Below are positions 1 through 5,448 of a DNA stretch of 8,603 nt, in pieces. The position numbers and the translations under genes were made by a program. Source of the DNA: JBHIER01 sp046760705 [NCBI: bacterium] (lineage in GTDB: Bacteria; JBHIER01; G020348925); contig JBHIER010000116.1 of the NCBI GenBank assembly GCA_046760705.1, positions 1-8,603 of the forward strand. The letters run 5' to 3'. The notes below the pieces were generated by a model. The model ran no database searches. It was given only the letters and a program-made list of their open reading frames with translations, and was not told the DNA's origin. The stretch's first letter is position 1. Each line of letters begins with the position of its first letter.

Positions 1-207
1 GAAGACCTTCACGATCTGGCTATCGTCGCCGAGCGCGGAGAGGAAGAACCCATCAGTTTTGAAGAGATGAAACGACGGCTGCAGAGCCCAAACCCGCTGC
101 TTCTCTGTTCCCCGGGGAGTGAGATGGAGGCAGCACCTGAAGGACTGAGGGGCCACCTGCTAAAGATGAGCGCAGCGGGCTTCGCCAACGGCGGGAACGT
201 TCTATGA
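1..207 (+). CDS. C-terminal part of a Phd/RelB-like antitoxin with an abnormal tail (partial)
   Basis: The frame is open from the first base and stops at TGA 205-207; the N-terminus lies outside the window. The first ~23 residues (DLAIVAERGEEEPISFEEM and following KRRL) look like the C-terminal end of type II antitoxins of the Phd/YefM or RelB kind, which normally stop soon after a KRRL-like end. Here the frame runs on for ~45 residues. Part of that tail (PEGLRGHLLK) resembles the first helix of RelE/ParE toxins, and a different frame at 194-235 reads GTFYEIARFRYAS, which faintly resembles the YRVxYEI strand of such toxins. I infer a toxin-antitoxin locus in which a deletion fused antitoxin to toxin remnants. 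The antitoxin reading is moderately supported; the toxin remnant is weak. An unrelated short protein end remains possible. Confidence 0.38.
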   Translation, partial: EDLHDLAIVAERGEEEPISFEEMKRRLQSPNPLLLCSPGSEMEAAPEGLRGHLLKMSAAGFANGGNVL

Positions 208-252
208 AATTGCCCGCTTCAGATATGCATCCTAAAAAATTGGAGCTTAATA

Positions 253-426
253 ATGAAAGTAATAGATTTAACAGAGGATTATAATCAACTGTATTTTCTA
301 TGCCTCGAGGATTGGTCTGAAGAGATGAAAGAGGCAGGGGACCATAAAGAGATCTGGGACAATAAAATGAAGGACAAAAGAAGGGGATGGGGAAGGCCTT
401 GCTTCAGGCTGCTGAGAGTGATGTGA
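253..426 (+). pseudogene. N-terminal remnant of the GNAT acetyltransferase gene
   Basis: ATG 253 has GGAG at 242-245, 7 bases upstream. The frame starts MKVIDLTEDYNQLYFLCLED and continues with an acidic and Trp-rich stretch (DWSEEMKEAGDH, IWDNKMKDK), which I recognise as the N-terminus of a GNAT-type acetyltransferase family. After codon ~42 (DK) the reading turns into out-of-frame sequence and stops at TGA 424-426. The rest of the family protein resumes in another frame at about 372 (GQKKGMGKALLQ). The section between, in my recollection about 50-60 residues including the central strands of the fold, is absent. The junction falls in gacaaaag, where short homology such as caaa could have mediated the deletion. 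This start with its good ribosome site probably once served the whole gene ending at 884. Confidence 0.7.
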
Positions 427-884
427 AAACGATGGGGGCAAAGGGTATGGTGGCCTGGGGAATCCGCTTGCCGTTCTGGATGAAGGCGTCGGGGTTTAAA
501 AAGCAGGGATACGCCAAGGTAGATAAACAAGGAATTTTGGGACAGGTTCTCTTATGGAAACCTTTCACGGAGGATGCGATCCCACCTAAATGGATCAAAC
601 GAAGGAAAAAACCGGGGACAACATCTGGAAAAGTAACAGTGACCGCATTCTTGAACGGATGGTGTCCAGCTCAGAACATGGTTTTTGAAAGGGCAAAGAG
701 AGTCGCCTCAGAGTTTAGAGGTAAAGTAGCGTTCCGAGAGATCGATACGTCCGATAGAAAAGTCTTTTTGGAATGGGGCATCGCAGATGGGTTGTTCGTA
801 GACGAAAAGCAGGTGAGAACAGGGCCACCTCCTTCCTACGAGAAAATAAAGAGGATGGTGGCAAAAAAAGTCAAAAAGTTGTAG
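387..884 (+). CDS. GNAT acetyltransferase C-terminal half with thioredoxin-like domain (5'-truncated)
   Basis: This 165-residue frame is the remaining open part of a gene whose N-terminus is at 253-~375. Just upstream, in the same frame, 372-389 reads GQKKGM; together with the next Gly it forms the GNAT motif A signature Q-x-x-G-x-G that binds acetyl-CoA, so the ATG at 387 cuts into the motif. Residues 1-60 (ALLQAAESDVKTMGAKGMVAW, then WMKASGFKKQGYAKVDK and VLLWKPF) match the second half of a GNAT fold. Residues ~82-165 look thioredoxin-like: a beta strand (KVTVTAFLN), then GWCPAQN with Cys93 at the usual CxxC place but only one Cys, a helix, REIDTSD, and the cis-Pro-like GPPPSYEKIK. No ribosome site is evident for ATG 387, so a functional product is doubtful. 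The substrate is unknown. Stop TAG is 87 bases before the radical SAM reading frame, suggesting co-transcription. Confidence 0.7.
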   Translation: MGKALLQAAESDVKTMGAKGMVAWGIRLPFWMKASGFKKQGYAKVDKQGILGQVLLWKPFTEDAIPPKWIKRRKKPGTTSGKVTVTAFLNGWCPAQNMVFERAKRVASEFRGKVAFREIDTSDRKVFLEWGIADGLFVDEKQVRTGPPPSYEKIKRMVAKKVKKL

Positions 885-936
885 GAAGTGAGCTATTCAG
901 CGATTGATAGCTTACAGCAAAGAGGAGGTGAAAAGG

Positions 937-1011
937 GTGAAAAAGCTGTTTCGAGGTTCAGTTCGTCCAATTGATGTTCACAAGCTGCGTGCGGAGCATG
1001 AAGTCGTATAA
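937..1011 (+). CDS. Short frame, probable displaced N-terminus of the radical SAM gene
   Basis: GTG 937 has a strong AGGAGG at 922-927, 9 bases upstream, the best ribosome site near the radical SAM gene. The frame reads KKLFRGSVRPIDVHKLRAEHEVV and stops at TAA 1009-1011, after a second in-frame GTG at 928. It looks like real protein, basic and proline-containing, while the overlapping radical SAM frame (FVQLMFTSCVRSMKS) does not. Skipping one base near 1003-1007 joins it to YKPEKVYIDHSIRE of the next gene. I infer that the true N-terminus of the radical SAM protein is here and that a one-base insertion, sequencing error or +1 recoding separates them. The alternative is a 24-residue leader peptide coupled to the downstream gene. 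Confidence 0.45.
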   Translation: MKKLFRGSVRPIDVHKLRAEHEVV

Positions 1012-2083
1012 ACCAGAAAAGGTATACATTGACCACAGTATCAGAGAGAAACCTCTGACCAAAAATGTCTTACGTAACCTGCCTGATGTGCCCAGAGAAT
1101 TCGTCGAAGATCCGCGCTCTATAATTGACCAGGTGACCTCCATGTCTGATCCTATCGGCGAGGGGAAAAAGCGCCTTCTCATCACCCAATACAAGGGTCG
1201 TATGCTCAAGCCGTGTCCGGGAACACCAAACGCCATCTGTTGTGATTATCACATCCTGAACCCCGTTGTCGGCTGTCCCCTGGACTGTACATACTGCGCT
1301 TTACAGATCTATTTCAACAACCCGTTGATGACCATCTATGCCAATACCGACGATCTCTTCGGCGAGTTGGACAGAAGGCTTCGAAGAGAGTTCAAGTGGC
1401 TCTTCCGCATCGGCACCGGCGAGTTGACTGACAGTCTGGCCCTGGACGACATCACCGGAATGAGCAAAATGTTGGTGCCCTACTTCGCCGGCAAAGGTGG
1501 CGTTCTCTTCGAATTGAAGACCAAATCGAACAGGATCAACAATCTCTTGGACGTGAACCACGGTGGCCGGACGGTGGTCGCCTGGTCGCTCAATCCTCAG
1601 ACCATTATTGACAAAGAGGAACCCGGGAGCGCATCCCTCACGGAGCGACTGGAAGCAGCCCGAAAGTGTCAGGAGGCGGGGTATAAGATTGGTTTTCACT
1701 TCGATCCTCTGATCCATTATGGAGACTGGGAGGAGGACTATCGAAGCGTAGTCGATGATATATTCGAATGCATCCGTCCCCAAGAGATCGTCTGGATGAG
1801 CCTTGGGACTTTCCGCTTTCCGGCGAGTTTAAAGCCCATTATCAAAGACCGGTTTCCCCGAAGTAAGATCATTTATGAGGAGTTTGTCCCCGGGCAGGAT
1901 GGCAAAATGCGTTACCTCAAACCCCTCCGGATCGAGATGTACTCAAAGATGCTTTCGTGGATCCGGGCTCACGACCCTCGTATCTTTGTTTATCTCTGCA
2001 TGGAAAGCACCGATGTTTGGCAAAAGGTCTTCGGCTGGACGCCAAAGACGACAGCAGATCTGGCCAGGATGTTCCCTTCCTGA
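974..2083 (+). CDS. Spore-photolyase-like (SPL family) radical SAM protein
   Basis: About 369 residues from ATG 974, close to the ~340 residues of Bacillus spore photoproduct lyase. The radical SAM cluster motif C-x3-C-x2-C is seen as CPLDCTYC (about residues 101-108), preceded by CCDYHILNPVVG, which is typical of this family. Further family stretches are GTGELTDSLALD (~148-159), FELKTKSN, VAWSLNPQTI, EEPGSASLTERLEAA, FHFDPLIHY and RIEMYSKM near the end. Such enzymes bind a 4Fe-4S cluster and S-adenosylmethionine in the cytoplasm; the spore enzyme repairs the thymine dimer called spore photoproduct. Whether this one repairs DNA is not shown: the family is common in non-sporulating bacteria with unknown substrates. 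The start is uncertain: ATG 974 and ATG 998 lack a good ribosome site, and the likely original N-terminus is in the frame at 937-1011. The core is intact. Confidence 0.85.
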   Translation: MFTSCVRSMKSYKPEKVYIDHSIREKPLTKNVLRNLPDVPREFVEDPRSIIDQVTSMSDPIGEGKKRLLITQYKGRMLKPCPGTPNAICCDYHILNPVVGCPLDCTYCALQIYFNNPLMTIYANTDDLFGELDRRLRREFKWLFRIGTGELTDSLALDDITGMSKMLVPYFAGKGGVLFELKTKSNRINNLLDVNHGGRTVVAWSLNPQTIIDKEEPGSASLTERLEAARKCQEAGYKIGFHFDPLIHYGDWEEDYRSVVDDIFECIRPQEIVWMSLGTFRFPASLKPIIKDRFPRSKIIYEEFVPGQDGKMRYLKPLRIEMYSKMLSWIRAHDPRIFVYLCMESTDVWQKVFGWTPKTTADLARMFPS

Positions 2084-2235
2084 TGGGTCTATTATTTGAA
2101 TCAGGGATGGATTTGGGAGCATGGAAGATCTTTCACAAAATGTGCCACGAGGAGTCTTTTTTGCCTGCTTAACCCTCTAATGCCCTTCGCTCCTTCTTGT
2201 CCCTTCTTATCCCTTCTCATGCCCTCTCCGAAGAG
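2084..2235. repeat. Intergenic spacer with 10-bp tandem repeat at 2181-2230
   Basis: This space lies between the convergent ends of the radical SAM gene and the thioesterase gene. Its right part is nearly pure pyrimidine on the plus strand. Read on the minus strand, about four to five imperfect 10-base units follow each other (GAAGGGATAA, GAAGGGACAA, then diverged units). The repeat begins about 6 bases after the thioesterase stop. A 15-base piece, cttcttatcccttct at 2203-2217, recurs exactly at 2726-2740. I see no convincing rho-independent terminator. Confidence 0.55.
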
Positions 2236-2640
2236 CTATAAGTGTCTTCGTATTAACTCAATGAAGCTCTTCGGGGCTCTGGTCGGGTGGCCCGCGGGAT
2301 TGAGGAAGCAGTGGACGGTGTATCCTGTGGCCAAGAGGGTCGTTTCGGTCTCGTCGTAGAGTTCGTAATCGATGCGAATGGTGGCCCGCGGAAGGTCTTT
2401 TATCATACTCTTGATAACAATTACGTCGTCGTAACGTGGACCTTTCTTGTATTTGCAGTGGGCTTCAACGACGGGCAGAGCGATTCCTTCCTTTTCCATC
2501 TGGGCGTAAGGTGAACCCAATTGGCGCAGCAGTTCCGTCCGGCCGCGTTCGAAGAATTCAAAATACCGGGCATAGTAGACCACGCCCATTTGATCAGTAT
2601 CAGCGTAAATGATTCTCATTTTGGTTTTCCCGACAATCAT
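2236..2640 (-). CDS. Acyl-CoA thioesterase, YbgC/4-hydroxybenzoyl-CoA thioesterase family
   Basis: A 134-residue hotdog-fold protein of normal length for the family. It should hydrolyse acyl-CoA thioesters in the cytoplasm; the acyl substrate cannot be read from sequence. The signature is at residues 12-33: YADTDQMGVVYYARYFEFFERG. Asp16 corresponds to the catalytic Asp17 of Pseudomonas 4-hydroxybenzoyl-CoA thioesterase, and the helix after it carries ERGRTELLR. The second half has the usual KYKKGPRYDDVI (64-75), a strand with YELYDE, and GYTVHCFLN (106-114). ATG 2640 has no clear ribosome site; the internal ATG at 2619 (MRIIYADTD) is an alternative and would still keep the whole domain. It lies 89 bases downstream of the OsmC gene on the same strand and may share its transcript. 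Unlike E. coli ybgC, it is not next to tol-pal genes here. Confidence 0.85.
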   Translation of the reverse strand: MIVGKTKMRIIYADTDQMGVVYYARYFEFFERGRTELLRQLGSPYAQMEKEGIALPVVEAHCKYKKGPRYDDVIVIKSMIKDLPRATIRIDYELYDETETTLLATGYTVHCFLNPAGHPTRAPKSFIELIRRHL

Positions 2641-2689
2641 CTAAAGGGTTTGCCGTTGTAATATGGAAGTCTCAGCCTTCTTCCGCTCT

Positions 2690-2740
2690 ATCAAGCCCTC
2701 TCCCGCCTTTTTATGCCTTCTTTGTCTTCTTATCCCTTCT
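2690..2740. repeat. Purine/pyrimidine-biased tandem repeat after the OsmC gene
   Basis: On the minus strand, sequence overlapping and following the OsmC stop reads as imperfect 10-base units (GAAGGGATAA, GAAGACAAA, GAAGGCATAA), then drifts into purine-rich sequence. It shares the exact 15-mer cttcttatcccttct (2726-2740) with the repeat after the thioesterase gene (2203-2217). The first unit supplies the last codons and the stop codon of the OsmC gene, so the repeat has grown from or into the 3' end of the coding sequence. Confidence 0.5.
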
Positions 2741-3149
2741 GAATTTCGTACGTGTGATCGACGACGACCTTTCTCCGCAGTGATTCCGAAACAGAGCAGT
2801 ATCGTTCCTGGGAGAGCTCGATGGCCCTTTTCACTTTGTCCTCGGGAATGTCTTTCCCCTTCACAACATATTTCAGTTCGATACGGGTCCAATATTTTGG
2901 GTGTTCCGGTGCAGCCTCACCCTTGACAATAACCTCGATATCATCAAATACAACCCTCATCTTACCCAGGATCGAGGCCACATCCATTCCCGTGCAGCCT
3001 CCCAGAGCAATGAGCACCAGCTCCCCAGGACGCACCCCAGTGTCTTCACCACCCAGCTTCTCGCCAGCGTCCATGATGACAGCGTGTTTCGACCCACCGT
3101 GCCCGACAAAGCGCAAACCGTCCACCCATTTTATTTTTACCTCTGCCAT
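2730..3149 (-). CDS. OsmC family protein
   Basis: A 139-residue protein, the usual size for the OsmC/Ohr fold. Family members reduce organic hydroperoxides with two cysteines or have related thiol chemistry in the cytoplasm. The first cysteine is Cys52 in LVLIALGGCTGMDVASIL, the conserved start of the central helix; the second is Cys118 in QERYCSVSESLRRKV, at the expected distance. The N-terminal strand pair (VKIKWVDGLRFVGHGG) and GEDTGVRPGELVL also fit. It resembles the YhfA-like branch more than Ohr, which is an inference. A longer upstream frame exists, but ATG 3149 is chosen because AAGGAGG (3154-3160) lies just before it and homology starts there. No clear promoter was found upstream. 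The thioesterase gene follows on the same strand. Confidence 0.88.
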   Translation of the reverse strand: MAEVKIKWVDGLRFVGHGGSKHAVIMDAGEKLGGEDTGVRPGELVLIALGGCTGMDVASILGKMRVVFDDIEVIVKGEAAPEHPKYWTRIELKYVVKGKDIPEDKVKRAIELSQERYCSVSESLRRKVVVDHTYEIQKG

Positions 3150-3247
3150 CACTCCTCCTTTCTTCGACCACTTTTCAAGAACGGGCAATACAATGAACTT
3201 AGCTCGCATTGCTCGCAAAGTTCCCCATGGGGTCTGGCCGACCCTTT

Positions 3248-3350
3248 CCGAAATGAATTCGGAACTCCGCGATCTCCCGATCTGCATCGGGACGCCCTCA
3301 CCCTTGAATCCCGACCCTTTGTCGGATCCCGACGTGTCGGGATCGGGACT
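3248..3350. repeat. Cluster of small palindromes built on TCCCGA
   Basis: Several perfect inverted repeats stand side by side: CCGAA/TTCGG (3248-3262), TCCCGAT-ctgc-ATCGGGA (3275-3292), CCGAC/GTCGG (3311-3325) and GATCCCGAC-gt-GTCGGGATC (3325-3344). They share the TCCCGA core in alternating orientation, and the last two overlap, so alternative hairpins are possible. They lie in the divergent space between the OsmC gene and abiEi, where no transcript needs to end, so a repetitive element fits better than a terminator. Confidence 0.6.
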
Positions 3351-3364
3351 TCAAACTACCCCCC

Positions 3365-3473
3365 ACATCTCGGAATTTTTAGAAATTCCGAGATGTTGAG
3401 TAAAAATGGTAATGCGATCAGCAGGTGAAGTCAAGGGAAAAGTGCAACTGAGAAGTACGCAGAGGCACAGAAG
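3365..3473. repeat. Dispersed palindrome-headed repeat, copy 1
   Basis: It opens with a perfect inverted repeat: 14-base arms at 3365-3378 and 3383-3396 (acatctcggaattt and its complement) with loop ttag. After it come GTAAAAATGGTAAT-like sequence, tgaagtcaagg (3426-3436), GGAAAAGTGCA and agtacgcagaggcacag (3454-3470). The same order of motifs recurs at 8249-8363, including an exact tgaagtcaagg. The last part (gagtacgcagag) also occurs at 5154-5165. The copies are diverged, so this is an old repeat family. It is not followed by a T-run and sits between divergent genes, which argues against a terminator. Confidence 0.55.
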
Positions 3474-3527
3474 GAATAAAGGTAACGGACAGAGAATCCG
3501 GAACAACACAATTGGTGAAATTACGGC

Positions 3528-3554
3528 TTGCATTTTTAAATTTATTTATATAAT
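3528..3554 (+). promoter_or_regulatory. Probable promoter of the abiE operon
   Basis: A consensus -10 box TATAAT (3549-3554) stands in an AT-rich stretch, with TTGCAT (3528-3533) as -35 at a rather short 15-base spacing. Transcription would start near 3561, leaving a leader of only ~15 bases that carries GGTGA (3564-3568) before ATG 3575. The octamer attggtga occurs at 3511-3518 and 3561-3568, on both sides of the promoter 50 bases apart. AbiEi antitoxins are known to repress their own promoter through repeats, so this pair is a candidate operator; that is inference. Confidence 0.5.
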
Positions 3555-3574
3555 ATTGTAATTGGTGACAAAAA

Positions 3575-4393
3575 ATGGGACTATCTACAAGAAAATATAA
3601 ACAGGGTCTGAGCAAGAAGGAGTCCTTCCTGATATCATCCCTGGCCAGGGGAAACAAGAACGTCTTCACCATCGAGGACGCCAGGGGAATCGTGAAGGAC
3701 AATACCAAGAAGATAATGCACTCCCTGATACAGAAAAAATGGGTTCTGCCTCTGAAAAGAGGGCTGTATGTGATTGTGCCCCTGGATATAGGGGTCAGGG
3801 GCGCTGACAGCTTTGTGATGCACAATTTTGTGATCGCCTCTTACCTGACCGAGCCCTACTATATCGGCTTCTGGTCCGCATTGAACTACCACAGTCTTTC
3901 CGACCAGATACCCAGGACAAACTACATTGCCACCACGAAAGCCAGGAAGCCCTTGAACATCCTCGATTCCACCTTCCAGTTTGTCAAACTGGAAAGGAAA
4001 AAGCTCTTCGGTACCACCGAGATAGAGATCGAGGACAGGAAGATAGAGATCTCGAACCCGGAGAAAACAGTGGCAGACTGCCTGGACCACCCTGAGCACT
4101 GCGGTGGGATCGATGAGATTGCAAGGTCAATCTATTTTTCCCATAGGGAGTTGGACTTCGAAACCATAAGGGAACACGCCCTCAAAATGGACAATCTAAC
4201 GATCATGAAGAGGCTGGGTTACATCTTGGGAAAAACAGGACTACTTGAAAATTACATGAAAATCTTTGAGGATTTCAAGCCTTCCAAAGGTTATCCTGCT
4301 TTGGACCCGATCTCTCTTAGGAAGGGGAGGCATAACAAGAAGTGGGGACTCCTGATCAATTGGGAATTAAAACCCGAGGGGTGGATGTATTGA
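3575..4393 (+). CDS. abiEi: AbiEi-family antitoxin / transcriptional regulator
   Basis: A 272-residue protein of normal family length. Residues ~10-70 form the winged helix-turn-helix of AbiEi (SKKESFLISSLARGNKNVFTIED, then KKIMHSLIQKKWVLPLKRGLY), which binds the operon promoter. The middle domain shows ASYLTEPYYIGFWSALNYHSL, RKPLNI, FGTTEIEIEDRKIEISNPEKTVADCLDHP, all typical of the family. The C-terminal end SKGYPALDPISLRKGRHNKKWGLLINW is also typical. In type IV AbiE systems this protein represses the operon and opposes the nucleotidyltransferase toxin without a stable complex. Its stop codon overlaps the likely TTG start of the toxin frame by four bases, so the two are translationally coupled. 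The gene is intact although its toxin partner is broken, so it could survive as a lone repressor or serve against related toxins elsewhere. Confidence 0.88.
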   Translation: MGLSTRKYKQGLSKKESFLISSLARGNKNVFTIEDARGIVKDNTKKIMHSLIQKKWVLPLKRGLYVIVPLDIGVRGADSFVMHNFVIASYLTEPYYIGFWSALNYHSLSDQIPRTNYIATTKARKPLNILDSTFQFVKLERKKLFGTTEIEIEDRKIEISNPEKTVADCLDHPEHCGGIDEIARSIYFSHRELDFETIREHALKMDNLTIMKRLGYILGKTGLLENYMKIFEDFKPSKGYPALDPISLRKGRHNKKWGLLINWELKPEGWMY

Positions 4394-5132
4394 TTGACAA
4401 AAGAGAGCTTTTGGAAAAATCCAGGGACAGGAACCTTCCCCTGGCCATGGTGGAGAAGGACTATGTTCTCGGTTGGCTACTCTTCGGGTTCTCTGACGTG
4501 CCCGCCCTCGTGTTCAAGGGCGGGACTGCTCTCTCAAAGATATACTTCCCCAGAACATGGAGGCTCTCGGAGGACCTCGATTTCGCCTGTCTGGAGCATC
4601 TGTCCGGGAGAAAAGCGCGATTGATCTGAACCTGAAGAGCGAGTTTTCAAATCCAGATTATCTCCAACTGAAGATCCAATACTCCGCCATACTCGGGAGG
4701 AACTGGATAAAGGTGGACGTCACAAAGGAAAAACCGATAGACAGGGTCACCAAAAGAGAGATTCAAAGGGTGTACACTGATTATTCGGGGTTCAAAATAA
4801 GAGTCGAATCCCTTGAAGAGATCCTCGCCGAAAAACTCAGGGCCTTGCTGGAGAGAAAAAAGTGCAGGGATTACTATGATATCTGGAAACTGCTGGAGCT
4901 GAGAACTGATAAAAGGCGTGTCCCAGAGATCTTTGTGAAGAAATGCAAGATCAAGGGCACGGAACTCTCGGGGATCGACCAGTTTTTCCCAAAAGACCTG
5001 GAGGAGATCCTTAGGCCTTAGTGGGAAAGGGAATTGGGGCGATTGGTATACCCTGTCCCGGATATGGAGAGCACTTTGGCTGAACTGAAAATAAAGGCGC
5101 ACAATGCTTTCAATGAACTGTATCGGTCATAG
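4390..5132 (+). pseudogene. abiEii: AbiEii-type nucleotidyltransferase toxin, broken by a frameshift and an amber codon
   Basis: The frame starts at TTG 4390, 8 bases after GAGGGG (4376-4381), overlapping the abiEi stop. The first part reads MVEKDYVLGWLLFGF, VFKGGTALSKIYF (~42-54) and SEDLDF (~60-65), the nucleotidyltransferase GG(T/S)...DxD metal-binding motif, then runs to TGA 4627-4629. From about 4605 the protein goes on in another frame: EKSAIDLNLKSEF, NPDYLQLKIQYS, KVDV, SLEEILAEKLRALLERKK and RDYYDIWKLLEL, up to TAG 5019-5021. The same frame stays open and protein-like after that TAG (WERELGRLVYP, TLAELKIKAHN) to TAG 5130-5132, matching the usual AbiEii C-terminus. Restoring one base near 4605 and reading through 5019 gives ~247 residues, fitting a single-base loss plus a nonsense change. 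An active toxin is therefore unlikely, unless the frameshift is a sequencing error. Confidence 0.82.
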
Positions 5133-5203
5133 GAATGGCCCATTGAAACCGCCGAGTACGCAGAGACATTGAAGATATCATTTTGTAGGTAAAGGGTTGA
5201 CCT

Positions 5204-5428
5204 CACTTCTTCTCTCGCTCTCACGGCTGTGTCTTCGACGAAGGTGCAATCCGGGTAGGAACGATTGACCGAGAGCTCTATGACGTGCAGCCCGCAATCT
5301 TGGAGCAAGGTGCAGTATGCCTCATGCTGCTTTACTGCCCGTTCATAATCGATTTGGCTCCGGTCTCAAAAGCTCAGTTCGCAGCGGTCGATGTTTGATG
5401 AGACAACGTGCGTCAGAGCGATAAACAT
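5204..5428 (-). pseudogene. 5' remnant of a dimethylargininase (DDAH-like) gene
   Basis: Reading from ATG 5428 on the minus strand gives MFIALTHVVSSNIDRCELSF, an in-frame TGA at codon 21 (5366-5368), then DRSQIDYERAVKQHEAY, LLQDCGLHVIELSV and YPDCTFVEDTAV. This matches the N-terminal third of the DDAH / dimethylarginine dimethylaminohydrolase-like guanidino-modifying family, where the PDxxFVED loop contributes substrate-binding acidic residues. AGGAG lies upstream at 5435-5439, a proper ribosome site. After TAV the homology fades (RAREEVR), and from about 5200 downwards the sequence is repeat and abiE-flank material; the catalytic His and Cys regions are missing. The right limit is firm and the left one approximate. 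The gene is dead by both truncation and a stop codon. The remaining copy, if any, is outside the window. Confidence 0.75.
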
Positions 5429-5448
5429 AGACAGCTCCTTGCTCCATT

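Noticed and set aside
891-912. AGCTAT/ATAGCT inverted repeat between the GNAT and radical SAM genes
   Set aside because: The stem is only six bases with a ten-base loop and no T-run; likely chance.
1301-1783. A 160-codon minus-strand frame
   Set aside because: Antisense to the conserved core of the radical SAM protein; no ribosome site or recognisable domain.
3365-3396. Perfect stem-loop as a rho-independent terminator
   Set aside because: No gene ends towards it, no T-run follows, and a related structure heads the second repeat copy at 8249.
2821-3428. Plus-strand frames of 175-192 codons
   Set aside because: They are antisense to the OsmC gene and run into the palindrome cluster; the composition is low in structure and no family is recognised.
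4600-4620. Programmed -1 frameshift in the AbiEii gene
   Set aside because: Only a four-A run (agaaaagcg) is present, with no canonical slippery heptamer and no evident stimulatory hairpin; AbiEii genes are not known for recoding.
5019-5021. Amber codon in the AbiEii frame read as pyrrolysine or suppressed
   Set aside because: The gene also has a frameshift upstream, no pyrrolysine machinery is visible, and the position is not a known pyrrolysine site; a nonsense mutation is simpler.
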